Positions 37,096-47,471 are shown, counted from the stretch's first letter. The stretch: 64,000 nucleotides of DNA from CAVWUA01 sp963758025 (GCA_963758025.1 CAVWUA010000020.1:62001-126000), one strand, 5' to 3'. Numbers and translations: made by a program. The notes: generated by a model not told the origin, from the sequence alone.

Positions 37096-39483
37096 ATGAG
37101 CAAGCCAAACCAATGTCCCGACGTCCACACTCTGCGTAATTTCGTGACGGGTCGTTTGCGGCTGGAGCGCGCCGCGACGTCGTGGATCATCTGGTCGGCT
37201 GCGTGCATTGTCGGGGAGTGGTGGACGGGCTGGAGGCGACGCACCGCGACCCGACCCGCGCCGGCGAGTCGGCGTGGACCGAGCCGGACCTGGATCCGAC
37301 GGCCTCGGCCCTTCTGGAGGCGGACGAGGTTGTCCCTCCGGATTTCGACCTGGAGGCGATCCTCCTGCCGCCGACGAAGCCCGACACGATCGGGCGGATC
37401 GGCGCGTATCACGTCCTCAGCGTGCTGGGGCATGGTGGCATGGGGATCGTCCTGAAGGCGGAGGACGAGGCCCTGCACCGCATGGTGGCGATCAAGGTGC
37501 TCATGCCCAGCCGGCTGACGAGCCTCGGCGCCCGTCGCCGGTTCGAACGGGAGGCCCGCGCGGCGGCGGCGATCAACCATTCGAACGTGGTGATCATCTA
37601 TGGCGTCGGCGAGCAGAACGGGGCCCCGTATCTGGTCATGGAACTGATCGCCGGTCAGTCGCTCCGCCAGCGGATCCGGAGCGGCCCTCCCCTGACGCGG
37701 GCGGAGCTGTTCCGCATCGCCGTGCAGATTACCGAGGGGCTGGCCGCCGCGCACGACCACGGGGTCATCCACCGCGATATCAAGCCGGCCAATATCATGC
37801 TGGAGCGCGGGGTCGAGCGGGTCAAGATCACGGACTTCGGCCTGGCCCTGGCGGCGCTGGACGCCTCGGACGTGACCTCGCTGAACCAGGTCGTCGGCAC
37901 CCCCGCCTACATGTCGCCGGAGCAGGTCCGGGGTGAGCGCGCGGACGCCCGCAGCGACCTGTTCGGCCTGGGCTGCGTTTTCTACGCGATGGTGGCCGGT
38001 GCCTCGCCGTTCCAGGGGCGCACACGCTGGACGTGATCCGCCGCGTCTCGGACCACCAACCTCCGCCCCTTCAGGAAATCTGCCCGAACGCCGGGGTGGC
38101 TTTCTCGAACATCGTCGAGAAACTGCTGTCGAAGAACCCCGCCAACCGCTACGCGACGGCCGCCGAGGTGGCCTCGGTGCTCAAGGAGCAACTCGCGTTG
38201 CTGAACCTGGCGGACTCGGCCGAGGCGTCAAAAACGCTGATCATCCCGGGGAAGAAGGCTCCGGCCTTGCCCCAGCGTTCCTGGGTTTCGATGCTCTTGT
38301 TGACCGCGGCCCTGTTCCTGATCGCCGCCGCCGTGCTGCTGGTGCGGATTGCCCTGCCTGAGGGCAGCCTGCGTATTCCCTTACCGTACGTGGACAAGGT
38401 CGTCCCCAGCATCCTGACCGTCTCGCGCGTGGAGCCGGCCGATTACGGCACGATCAACGCGGCCCTGGCCGACGCCCACCCGGGGACGACCATCCGGCTG
38501 CTCGATGACTCCACCTATGAGGAGGCCGTGACGATCGCCGACCCCGCGCGTCTGAAGGGCGTGCGCATCGAGTCGCCTCGGGGCGCGACCCTCCAGGCGC
38601 CCCAACCGGCCCCGGCGGTCCTGACGATCAACGCGACGCCCGGCGTCGAGATCCTCGGGCTGAACATCCTGGCGTCGCCCCTTCAGCACGGCGTCCTCGC
38701 CAAGGGGCCGGTCGAGGGTCTGTCGTTGCGGCGGATGCGGATCAAACGCCCCGGACTGACCGAAGGGGCCGCCATCCGGCTGGCCGCCGGCATCAGCGCC
38801 ACCTGCGCAACCCGATCCGGCTCCAGGACCTGACGCTCGATGCCGACGCCGTCGATCTCTGGATCGGCGGCGCGGCCGTCCGCCCGAGCGAACAGATCTT
38901 CATCGAAAACAACACGTTCTCTGGTTCGCATGTCCACGTTCTCGTGGATGGTTCCGCGCAGGACATCCAGATCCGCGGCAACATTTTCCGTGGCGGGCGT
39001 TACGGCGTGAACCTGAACCTGCCCGAGTCGCACCGATCGAGACGTCTGCTGATCGCCAACAACACGTTCCTCGACACGATCTTCTGGGTCGGGCTGTGGG
39101 CCACCGATCCCCGGCAGGATCAGTTCGAGATCAGCAACAACTTGATCCTGGGCGCCGACAAGGTCCACTGGGACCGGGTCGATCAGCCGTCGCAGGCCGC
39201 GGGGCGCTGGGTCTTCCGCGCGAACTGGTGGGAATCCTCGCCCGAGACCGAGGGCCTGGCGGGCCTCGGTGGGCGGATCGCGTTGATCAAGCCGAGCATC
39301 CCGCTGCTGTCGCGCGACCCGAAGAACCCCAATTTCCTTCGGCCCAGCCCCGACTCGCCCCTGGCCAAGCAGGGGGTCGGCGGTCACTTGCCGTCGCACA
39401 TCGGCGCCCTGCCGCCCCCCGAACGAGCCCCCCGTGCCACCACGCTCTCGGCCTCGAACCGGCGACAGGCCCTGAACGAGTGA
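37096..39483 (+). CDS. Membrane Ser/Thr protein kinase with beta-helix-like sensor domain, three frame breaks
   Basis: About 795 residues if repaired. N-terminal zinc-finger-like head: NQCPDVHTLRNFVTGRL then HLVGCVHCRGVV (other frame, break at about 37175). PknB-type kinase: GAYHVLSVLGHGGMGIVLKA (Gly loop), VAIKVL (Lys), GVIHRDIKPANIML (HRD), KITDFGLAL (DFG) and GTPAYMSPEQV. The frame breaks again at about 38025. One transmembrane helix follows (MLLLTAALFLIAAAVLLV), then an outside region with right-handed beta-helix character: ADYGTINAALADAHPGTTIR, VEILGLNILASPLQHGVL, QIRGNIFRGGRYGVNLNL and IANNTFLDTIFWV. The last break is at about 38815. The layout is a frequent planctomycete receptor-kinase type. 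Ligand and targets are unknown. Confidence 0.85.
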
Positions 39484-39730
39484 GTGAGCCCCCCGTTTGC
39501 TCCGGGTTCCGGGAGCGAGGGTCCGGGAATCCGGGGCAAACCGATCGAATTTACGATATCGGATTTGAAATCTCCGTGCGCGGATTGCACAATGCCAACA
39601 ATATGACACGAAGGCACGCGCCATTCTGTGCGATTCCCTGCTCCTCGTGTTCCCGAAGTCGTGAACCGTTGACGGAGAGCATCCTATCCCCACCTCGGAC
39701 CCCGGGAACATTCCCGCGATTATCGGCGAG

Positions 39731-40261
39731 ATGACCCGTTTGAACCCCGCGTCGATCCTCGACCTCGGCGTGGGCTTCGGCAAGTACGGTGTCCTCGCCC
39801 GCGAATATCTCGATGTGGGTCAATCGCGGGTCGCCCGCGATGACTGGCGCGTCCGGCTCGTCGGTGTCGAGGGTTTCGCCCCGTACCGGAGCGCCTTGCA
39901 TGACGCCGTTTACGACGAGTTCCGGGTCGAGGACTTCACCAACGGTTACGAGCGGTATCGCGGCTTCGACCTCGTGCTGATGATCGATTCCCTGGAGCAC
40001 GTCGAGCGGCCCCGCGCCCGGTTCCTCTTGCTCTCGCTGCTCGAACACAACGGCCACGTCATCGTCTCCTGCCCCGATGGCGACTTGCCGCAGGGGGCCG
40101 TCCACGGCAACGAGTTCGAATGCCATCGCTCGGTCTGGTCCGAGGCCGATTTCGCGGCCCTGGGCGGCTGGACCATCCATAAAGGGTTCTGCATCGTCGC
40201 CTCGATCCCGGGCTTCGCGGACCCGTCCAGGGTACACCACTCCGGTTCGGGCTCTTACTGA
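39731..40261 (+). CDS. SAM-dependent methyltransferase-like protein
   Basis: 176 residues from the ATG at 39731. SAM motif SILDLGVGFGKYGVLAREYL, acidic VGVEGF, FRVEDFT, and FDLVLMIDSLEHVERPRARF as the motif-II strand, then GHVIVSCPDGD. The same frame continues upstream with PGNIPAIIGE, which looks coding, but no usual start codon is found before a stop at 39662. The N-terminus may therefore be longer, with an indel upstream. It sits before a glycosyltransferase gene on the same strand, suggesting polysaccharide or surface-glycan modification. Confidence 0.65.
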   Translation: MTRLNPASILDLGVGFGKYGVLAREYLDVGQSRVARDDWRVRLVGVEGFAPYRSALHDAVYDEFRVEDFTNGYERYRGFDLVLMIDSLEHVERPRARFLLLSLLEHNGHVIVSCPDGDLPQGAVHGNEFECHRSVWSEADFAALGGWTIHKGFCIVASIPGFADPSRVHHSGSGSY

Positions 40262-40283
40262 ATAATCTTCAGGAATCTATATT

Positions 40284-41524
40284 ATGAGCGATCTCGAATC
40301 GATGAAGCTCGGGGTGTATGAATACCTGTCAGCTGCGAGTGTCAGACAGCACGTGTATCAGTATCCGGGCGGCTCGCCGTATCCCTCGGAGGCCCCGATC
40401 CCCGAGCCCAGGGCGCTGGGGAAAGCGCCTCGGGTGAGGCGCCGTTGCGGGTCATTCATGTGGGGCCTTGCATGGGACCGGGCGGCACCGAGGTCTGGTT
40501 GCTGGGCCTGCTCCGGTTTCTCGATCCGAAGCGTGTGAACGTATTGCGCTGCATCGTCACGATGCCGGAGCTTTATAACGAGGATTTCGCCCGGCAGGTT
40601 CCAGTTCCGATCGAGATCGGGCAGGCGGAAAGCGTGCGCCGGGCCGCCCGCGAGTGTGACGTGATGATCTTCTGGGCCCATCCGGAGATGGCCATCTGGC
40701 TCGATGGCGTGCGTCCGCCGGTCTGTATCTACGTGGCACACGGAGAGAGCCAGTGGACGCGCGAGGTCCTGCTGGCGAACCGGTCGGTGGTCGATCACGC
40801 GGTGGCCGTCAGCCGTCGGGCTCAGGAGCGGGTTTGCGACGGGATTCCCTCGACGATCATCCATAACGGGATCGACATGTCCCGGCTGGCGCGGATGCGC
40901 GACCGGGCGGAGGTGCGCGCGGCCCTGGGGTTCGGCCCGGAGGATTTCGTCGTCGGGTACCTCGGCCGGCTCAGCCCGGAGAAGCGCCCGCAGGGGGTTA
41001 TCGAGGCCGTCGCGCAGCTCCCCCGCCCTTCAAGCGCTCCTGGTGGGCTATGGGGAGATGCGTGGTGCGCTGATCGATCTGGCCAACACACACATCCCCG
41101 GCCGCTACGCCTTCGTCAATTCGAGTGACTACCTGGGAGATTACTACCAGGCGATGGACGCCTTCTGCCTGCTCTCCAGCGAGGAGGGCTTCGGGCTGGT
41201 GCTGCTGGAGGCGATGATGTGTGGCCTGCCGGTCGTGGCCAGCAACGTCGGCTGCGTGCCCGAGGTGATCGTCGATCGGGTCAACGGCCTCGTCGTCGAT
41301 GGCAGCGCCGCGCGACCGCCGCCGCCTTGCGGTTGCTCCAGCGTTACCCGCTCTGGGGCGGCGTCGCCGAGGAAGGCCGCCGCTACGCCGAGAGCTACGG
41401 CCACGCCCGCCGCATGGCCCGGCAGTACGAATCGCTCCTCGATCGCCTCTGGACCGAGAAGCAAGGCCCGCCCCGCCCTTCCACCATCCTCCCGGATCGT
41501 TTGTCCGTGATCCGTGGCCGGTGA
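40284..41524 (+). CDS. Family 4-type glycosyltransferase, three frame breaks
   Basis: GT-B glycosyltransferase of about 410 residues if repaired. Start MSDLESMKLGVYEYLSAASV at 40284, then a break at about 40440 before LRVIHVGPCMGPGGTEVWLL. GT4 features: VICYVAHGE-type strand (PVCIYVAHGESQWT), STIIHNGIDMSRL, VVGYLGRLSPEKRPQGVIEA, and after a break at about 41025 the nucleotide-sugar loop CLLSSEEGFGLVLLEAMMCG with LPVVASNVGCVPEVI (E-x7-E). The last break is at about 41310, before the helical tail RRYAESYGHARRMARQYESL. It is 22 bp after the methyltransferase-like gene; both likely act on a surface glycan. Confidence 0.82.
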
Positions 41525-41560
41525 TCGGAAAAAAGTGATCCTCCCCCCTTTTTCCGAAAA

Positions 41561-41613
41561 TTTCTCTTCTTTTGCGACCCTTTGCGACTTCGCGTCTTTG
41601 CGTGAATCTCTTC
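41561..41613. repeat. Solitary TTTGCG-rich repeat related to the GxxExxY cassette arms
   Basis: Contains CTTCGCGTCTTTGCG as in the 2895-2959 arm and then GTGAATCTCTTC as in 2975-2986. The exact shared stretch is 22 bp. No GxxExxY gene and no second arm are seen nearby, so it may be a solo end or a decayed cassette. Confidence 0.6.
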
Positions 41614-41701
41614 GCCGGGAACTCCTTCACCGCGGGTCGAGATTGTGCGATCATGGCCCCTGGATGGGATCACGTTTTTTGACCCTTCGGGAGTCCTCAT
41701 C

Positions 41702-42890
41702 ATGTCCATCCCGCGTGCCCGAATCCTCCTCGTGATCTGCGCATTGATCTGGTTCCTGCCCCACAAGGCCGCGGCGGATGAGGGACTCTCGACGATCGCC
41801 GGCCGCTGGCTCTCCCAGACCCTGGAATCCGACTGGCCCGACCATCCCGAGTGGCTCGCCATGCTCGCCGACATCCTTCAGGGGAGTCAGCTCGGCCCGA
41901 CCGATGGCTGGTTTTCAAAAGCCACCGCGCAGACTCGCTACGGCTGGGATGCGGTCCGCTCCCGGCTCGACCGCGATGGCGACGGACAGGTCGCCCGCGA
42001 CGAATTCCCCGGCCCCGACGCCGACTTCGCCCGGCTCGACCGCGACGGCGACGCCACGCTCACCGCCGCCGACTTCGACTGGGGCGCCCACGCCCTGACC
42101 CCCACCCCCGGCGCGATGCTCTATTACATGGCCGACCGCGACGGCAACGGCAAGGTCACGCGCGAGGAGTTCAACACCCTGTTCGATGCCGCCGATACCG
42201 ACCACCGCGGCTTCCTCTCGCAAGACGACCTGCGCGCCCTGCTCAACCCGCCCCGCCGGCGCTCCGGCGGAGGCTCGAGGAGGACGGACCGAGCAAGGCC
42301 ACGCTGGTCAAGGGGTTATTCAAGCAGGAGATCGGTTCCCTCTGGCCCGGCCCCTCCTTGGGAGACCCCGCGCGGATTTCACCTTGCGTACCGTCAGGGG
42401 ACCGCCAGATCACCTCGGACAAGATCGGTCGCAAGCCGGTAGTGCTCGTCTTCGGCAACTTCACCTGCGGCCCGTTCCGCAGCCAGGCCGGGAATGTTTA
42501 GAAGATCTTTGAACGCGACCGCGACCGCGCTGAGTTCCTGATGATCTACGTGGCGAGGCCCACCCAACCGACGGCTGGCACATGCCCAGCAACAACCGCT
42601 ACGACGTGAGCCTGCCCCAGCCCCGGACGTTCGACGAACGGGTGAAGGTCGCCGCGACCTGCCAGCAATCACTCGGGTTCGACATGCGTTTTTCGTCGAT
42701 CCGATGAACGACGTCGCGGGGGCCTTGTACAGCGGATGCCAAGCCGCCTCTACGTCATCGACCGCGCGGGGAAGATCGCCTATAAAAGCGGACGTGGTCC
42801 GTTCGGTTTCAAGCCGGCGGAGATCGAGCGATCCTTGATCCTGCTCTTGCAGGAGGAGGCCGGCGCGGTGGGTTCTTCCGCTCCCGAAAC
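41702..42890 (+). pseudogene. Secreted EF-hand protein fused to deiodinase-like thioredoxin domain, disrupted
   Basis: Start MSIPRARILLVICALIWFLP at 41702 is a signal peptide. Four EF-hand-like loops follow: LDRDGDGQVARDEF, LDRDGDATLTAADF, ADRDGNGKVTREEF and a weaker ADTDHRGFLSQDDL. After a frame break at about 42265, KPVVLVFGNFTCGPFRSQAG starts a redoxin domain of the iodothyronine-deiodinase-like family. Cys is at the position where deiodinases have selenocysteine. A TAG at 42499-42501 replaces an expected Glu codon (GNV-stop-KIFERDRDRAEFLM). More breaks follow at about 42550 and 42690 before MPSRLYVIDRAGKIAYKSGR and GPFGFKPAEIERSLILLL. The nonsense substitution argues for real decay. The 3' limit is approximate. 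Confidence 0.68.
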
Positions 42891-42928
42891 GCGCGTGAGA
42901 GGACGGACGGCGGGCGACGTCGCGCGGC

Positions 42929-43200
42929 TCAATTCACTCCGCGGGACGGGCCAGGCCATCGCCGGTTCCGGCTGGGGGTCGGCTCCGGCGCGGCCGAAGC
43001 GGGGGACAGCGAACTCTGGAGCCGGATCGCCACCACGACCGGCCCCACCAGGACGCCGCCCAGTGACTATCCCGCGACTCGGGACGCTGGCTCCACCCTT
43101 GCGCGTCGCCAGGATCAACTCGGGCGGAACCGCGTCCCCAGGGCGTCGTCATCGTGATCTCGTAACGGTCCGGCCCCGTCTTCTGTAACTCGTCAAGCAT
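42929..43200 (-). CDS. Small single-pass membrane protein, frame broken
   Basis: About 90 residues. ATG at 43200 with GGGGAG 8 nt upstream: MLDELQKTGPDRYEITMTTP. The frame then breaks (about 43130) into PPELILATRKGGASVPSR and again (about 43070) into LGGVLVGPVVVAIRLQSSLS, a transmembrane segment, ending at the TGA at 42929. Two single-base changes are needed. No family is recognised. It is convergent with the deiodinase-like pseudogene. Confidence 0.4.
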
Positions 43201-43617
43201 GGTGGACACTCCCCGAAAAACACCTGTCGGGATGATCCTCAAACCGGCCCGTATCCTACCGCGCTACTGAACATTTGTCACCTGAAATCTTGAGTTTTTT
43301 CAGCGGTTCTTTGGCCTGGTTTGGCGATCAGTCGCATGATTGATGGGGATAGGCGTGCCTCGGTCAGGACGGATAATTTTGTATGAATGCGTTCCGCAGG
43401 TGGACGTGATTTCCCATCGTCTCAAAGGGTGTACGAGACGGGCCATTTGACAAATCTAGAATGGGCACTGTCCATTGCTTTAGGCCAGGTTTCATCCCGG
43501 GTCACGGTCTCTCCGGGCAACCCGCGTGGACCCATTGCCGGGGAGGTGTTAGCATCCGGCCGACGGGTTGGCGGGAGGGCGGAGGACGTCAAAGCCGGGG
43601 GGAGTGGGGGATCACGG
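43201..43617. other. 417-bp intergenic region
   Basis: Divergent promoters are expected here. An AT-richer stretch around 43360-43385 (GATAAT) could hold one. No gene or repeat is supported. Confidence 0.4.
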
Positions 43618-44969
43618 ATGAGAACCGCGCGAGACGGCGAGCCGGGCTGGACCTCGTCCGGCCGGCTCTGGCTGCTGGGCCTGGGGCTGTTTTTGATCTA
43701 TTCGGCCAATGGCCGGGGGATCGGTGGCGGGGACATCGTCCCGGCGACGCTCCTGCCGGTGGCGTTGCTCCGGGGGGACGGGCCGGTGCTTGACCGGTTC
43801 GACCACGTGCTGCGGAACGCGGAGGGGCGGCTGCCGGGATATGCCGCGGAGTCGCGCGGGCATGTCGTCTCGCGGTATCCGCTGGGGGCCGCGATCCTCG
43901 CCGCGCCTTGCTATCTGCCGCGATTGCTGATCCTGGACGTGACGCAACCCGGCTGGGAGCGCGATGCCGGTCGCGCGCGGCGCGAATGCACCGGATGGGC
44001 AAGGACGCGGCGGCGATGCTGGCGGCTCTGGCGGCGGTCGCGCTGGGGTTTGTGCTGCGGCGGCTGGGGTTGGAGCGTGTGGCCTGGCCGACCGTCCTGG
44101 CGGCGGCTCTGGGGTCGGACCTCTGGGCGGTGGGCAGTCAGGGGCTCTGGCAGCACGGCCCGGCGGCGCTCTGCCTGACCCTGGCGCTGCTCCTGCTGCT
44201 CGACCCGTCGCCGTCGCGGCGCGTTCTCGCCCTGGCGGGGGTCGCGACGGCCGGCATGGTCGTCTGCCGGCCGATCGACCTGGTGTTCGCCGGGGTGATC
44301 GCCGTCTGGGTGCGCTGGCGGTTTCCGCGTCGCGAGCGATTGGCGTTTTTCCTGCCGGCCCTCGGGATCGCCGTGGGCCTTTGCGTCTATAACGTGTGGT
44401 TCTTCGACACCCTGACCGGCGGCCAGGCACAGCTCGAAACGACGCATCCGGCGTATCACGGAATCAAGGGGACGTGGACGGGCGACCTGCTCGGCGGCGC
44501 GGCGGGGACCCTGTTCAGCCCGAGTCACGGGCTGTTCGTGTATAGCCCCTGGGTGGCCCTGGCCCTGGGTGGCCTCCCCTGGACGTTCCGCCGGCTGGAG
44601 CGCGGGTCGGTCGCGCGCTGGGCGTTCTGGGGACTTTTGCCGATTTTTGTGGTGCTCTCGAAGTACTCGTGCTGGTGGGGCGGGCACTGCTTCGGGCCGA
44701 GGTTCTGGATCGACGCCCTGCCCCTATTCGCGATCGCGCTCGGCCTGGCCCTGGACGGGGCGCGCGAGCGCTGCCGCCCCTTGCTCGTCGCGGCGGGGTT
44801 ATCGGTGGCCGTCGCGGTGGGAATTCAGGCCATCGGAGCGTTCTGCTATCCGAGTTCCTGGCACGGCACGCCGACCAATGCCGATCTCGACCACGCGAGG
44901 CTCTGGGACTGGCGCGACAGCGAGCTGACCCGTTGCGTCCGCGAGGGCCTACGACCAAGACAGTGGTGA
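43618..44969 (+). CDS. Polytopic GT-C-like membrane protein, frame broken
   Basis: About 450 residues. ATG at 43618 with GGGGGGAG upstream. N-terminal LWLLGLGLFLIYSANGRGIG then GGDIVPATLLPVALLRGDGP and RFDHVLRNAEGRLPGYAAES, a head common to a conserved planctomycete membrane family. A one-base break lies at about 43985. About nine transmembrane helices follow, with WAVGSQGLWQHGPAALCLTL, GMVVCRPIDLVFAGVIAVWV, GLFVYSPWVALALGGLPWTF and SCWWGGHCFGPRFWIDALPL. Polar loops with D/E residues near the first periplasmic loop resemble GT-C glycosyltransferases. Donor and acceptor unknown. Confidence 0.65.
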
Positions 44970-45022
44970 CGGCGATTGAGCCGGCCGGCGCGGTTTGTGT
45001 GCTCTGTGGCCAGCGTCCGGAT

Positions 45023-46198
45023 TCAGTTGTTCGCCTTTTTCTGCGCCGGGGCGGCGCGGCGGCCTTGCGGGCCGGGGCGTCGGGGGCGTTGTCGTTGTCG
45101 TCAGGCTCGGCATCGGGAACGAGGACGACGTTCCGGTAGGCGACGGGGTTCAGCAGGTAACGGGGTTCCCAATCCGAGTTGGAGCGGAACTTCACCCGCT
45201 CCTCCAGGAACTTGGTGATCACGTCCACGACCTTCGGCTCGAACTGGAGCAGGCGGTAGCCCTTGAGGCGGGTGTCGAAGAAGGCGACCTTGCTCAGGCG
45301 GTGCCGCTCGATGACCGGTTGGGCGGCCTTGGCGAGGTCGGCTCCCTGGTCGCCGACGGCCAGCAGGATCGGCATCCGGGGGGCCAGGACGTTCAGGATC
45401 GGGGCCAGCCGCAAACCGTCGGCGTCCTCCTTGGGAGAGACCAGCACGAGGGCCCCCAGGTCGCTGATCCGGCCTTCGCTGGAGACGGCCCCGCCGGGCG
45501 AGGCCGCCCACGCCGCCGCCAGGTTCGCGCCATCTCCCAGCGCGACCACCCCCAGTTTCGCCAGGTTCAATTCCAGCCGGTTCTGCCGGTCCACCAGGAA
45601 CCGATACGCCGCCTGGAGGTCGGCGGTCATCGACCGCCACTCCTGCGGCGCGATCTCCCGGCGCGGGTTCTGGCCGTGGCCGCGGAGGTCCAGCAAGAGC
45701 ACGGCATAATCCTGCGCCTGCAAGATTTCGGCCAGGCTCTTGCCCTCCTTCTCCTGGATCGGGTCCTGAAAATCCTTGCTGGAACGGCCGATGCCGCGCT
45801 CGTGGATCAGCAAGAGCACGGGCGCATTGACCCCGGCCTTGGACGGGTAGAAGGTCGCGGCCAGGGGCTTGCCGTCGGCCCCCTCGATCTGGAGCGTGTA
45901 GTGGTACGGCCAGACCGCCAGCGCGTTCTGATCTTGCTGCGCACCGGGCGCGGCCTTGGCCAGGGGGTCCCCCGCGCCGGGGATCTGCTTCGGCGCGGCA
46001 CCTCCGGCCGCGCAGGCCCCCGCGTGGGGCCTTGGCCTTCGCCGGATTATTCTGCCCCTTCAGACCGGGGCGGGGGGCATTGGCCCCGCCCGGATCGGGC
46101 TCGGGGACCCGGTCCTGCGCCAGCGCCGCCCCGATCATCACCAGCGCCGCCGCAACCACCGCCGCGGCCGTCCCGCGTCCTGGAATAATCTGCATCAT
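45023..46198 (-). CDS. Secreted alpha/beta hydrolase, frame breaks at both ends
   Basis: About 390 residues. ATG ATG at 46198 with GGGGAG upstream; the N-terminal MMQIIPGRGTAAAVVAAALV is a signal peptide. After a Pro/Asn-rich spacer and a break at about 46025, the hydrolase has PVLLLIHERGIGRSSKDFQD, YAVLLLDLRGHGQNPRREIA, and the elbow-like LGVVALGDGANLAAAWAASP where the nucleophile position of GxSxG is Asp (G-D-G). A possible acid is ILLAVGDQGADL, and a final His is not obvious. This may be a non-catalytic or altered hydrolase. A break near 45045 is inferred because an adjacent frame ends naturally as AQKKANN-stop. Confidence 0.68.
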
Positions 46199-46329
46199 TC
46201 GGCTCCCCAAGAAGTTCAGTCACGTCACGGTCGCGGCGCGTGGAGTCCCGGCCTCTTTTGCTTTCATGGTACGACGGAACTCACGATGGGGCAAGCGATT
46301 CGGTCGGTCTGGGTTGCCGCGCGTTGATC

Positions 46330-46833
46330 TCAGCGACGGGGAACGGGCGTGCCGCAATGGGTGCAGACGTCGGCGCCGAGGTGAACGGGGCGCTGGCAAC
46401 CGGGGCAGACGCGCAGGCCCGCCTCGGCCCGGTTCGCGGCGGTCGCCTGGTCGCCCGGCAGGTCGGCGGTGCTCGGTCCGTTGTCGCTCCGAACGCGGTG
46501 CTCGTGTTCCCAGCGCTGGAGTTGCTCGCGCTGGGAGGAGGTCAACTCATCGGTCCGGGCCAGCGGGTTGCCCGGCTTCCCCGATGACTGGGCCGGAACC
46601 GGCACGACCCGGCCGCAATCCGGGCACTTTCCGTGCGACGGCGGCCGATCGGCCTGGACCTTCAACCGACGACCGCACGGGCAGAAGAAGCGGAGATACC
46701 CATCGGCGGTGGTCGTCTCCTGTCCGGACCGCCGGATGCGCACCCGCGCGCCGCACTGCGGGCAGACCGTGCGGTCCGATTCCCCTTCCGGCACGTTCAA
46801 GATCTGACCACAGCGGCAGGTCGCCCGAGGCAT
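46330..46833 (-). CDS. Zinc-ribbon protein with three ribbon units
   Basis: 167 residues. Cysteine pairs are arranged as three small ribbons: TCRCGQILNVP with VCPQCGARV, FCPCGRRLKV with KCPDCGRVV, and VCPGCQRPV with VCTHCGTPV. A charged helical linker (SSQREQLQRWEHEHRVRSDN) separates the second and third. There is no signal peptide or membrane segment, so it is probably cytoplasmic and a nucleic-acid or protein binder. Proteins of this kind are widespread in planctomycetes without assigned roles. It is on the same strand as the hydrolase, 131 bp upstream of it. Confidence 0.72.
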   Translation of the reverse strand: MPRATCRCGQILNVPEGESDRTVCPQCGARVRIRRSGQETTTADGYLRFFCPCGRRLKVQADRPPSHGKCPDCGRVVPVPAQSSGKPGNPLARTDELTSSQREQLQRWEHEHRVRSDNGPSTADLPGDQATAANRAEAGLRVCPGCQRPVHLGADVCTHCGTPVPRR

Positions 46834-46896
46834 GAAAGGGTGCCTGTTGAGAGGTTATCGAGCCAGGGGAAGGTTGATGGTTCCCTGGCTCATGGC

Positions 46897-47005
46897 TGAT
46901 CCGCGTTCCGCTCGTTCTCAACCATCAGCCATCATACCATGAGCCGCGCGGGAAGTTGATGGACGAATCGCTCAAGGTTGATCCGCATTCCGCTCGTTCT
47001 CAACC
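46897..47005. repeat. Direct repeat pair, 27 bp, 82-bp spacing
   Basis: Copies at 46897-46923 and 46979-47005 differ at one base (TGATCCGCGTTCC versus TGATCCGCATTCC, both then GCTCGTTCTCAACC). Words related to CATCAACC and TTGATGG recur around them, so this is a small local duplication. Confidence 0.65.
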
Positions 47006-47159
47006 CTCATTCATCGACCATCAACTCAGGAGCCATGCTGAAGGCCGTTTACCCGACCCCAACATGGACCACGCTCACCTCATCTCCCCTCCATGATACC
47101 GCATGCGTCCCCGATCACCAGGCAGAAGCTACCCCGCTACCGAGGATCGCCCGGCGGCA

Positions 47160-47180
47160 AAAAGGTTCCTGACACCTTTT
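47160..47180 (+). repeat. Dispersed 21-bp hairpin repeat, copy 4
   Basis: Identical to the copies at 29866, 34975 and 36942. Found 40 bp past the stop of the minus-strand gene that follows. Confidence 0.8.
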
Positions 47181-47219
47181 ATGCCCCTTCATCGTTTCAC
47201 CCGCGAGGCGACCTCCGGG

Positions 47220-47471
47220 TTACCTCTTCAGCCGCTTGAGATAGTAGATCGGGATGGGGTTGCCGTGGACTGCGACCAGTTCCCAGCCCTGTTGTCCCAG
47301 GTTGCTGAGCGATTTCTCTTCATCCTCACCAAGGAAGCTGGCGATCTTGTACTCCCAGGCCACCGAGGGCTTCGCCGCTGGCTCCTGACCGGGGCTGACA
47401 GAACCCCGGACGCCCAGCAGTCCCAGCACGATCGCCGCACCGATGAGAGCTGCCAGTCGATCAGATCGCAT
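47220..47471 (-). CDS. Small secreted DUF4177-like protein
   Basis: 83 residues. ATG at 47471 with GGAGG 8 nt upstream. Signal peptide MRSDRLAALIGAAIVLGLLG. The mature part has VAWEYKIASFLGEDEEKSLS and LGQQGWELVAVHGNPIPIYY, the WEY...LN.LGQQGWELV pattern of DUF4177-type proteins, which form small alpha/beta folds. Role unknown. It is downstream of the ISKra4-split secreted protein gene on the same strand. Confidence 0.72.
   Translation of the reverse strand: MRSDRLAALIGAAIVLGLLGVRGSVSPGQEPAAKPSVAWEYKIASFLGEDEEKSLSNLGQQGWELVAVHGNPIPIYYLKRLKR

Larger units (their letters stand above)
46834..47219. other. 386-bp intergenic region
   Basis: Holds a 27-bp direct repeat pair and a copy of the dispersed hairpin repeat. 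Nothing gene-like is seen. Confidence 0.45.

Noticed and set aside
42450..42501. Selenocysteine readthrough in the deiodinase-like gene
   Set aside because: The stop is TAG, not TGA, and it lies at a Glu position after the active-site motif, which itself has a Cys codon.
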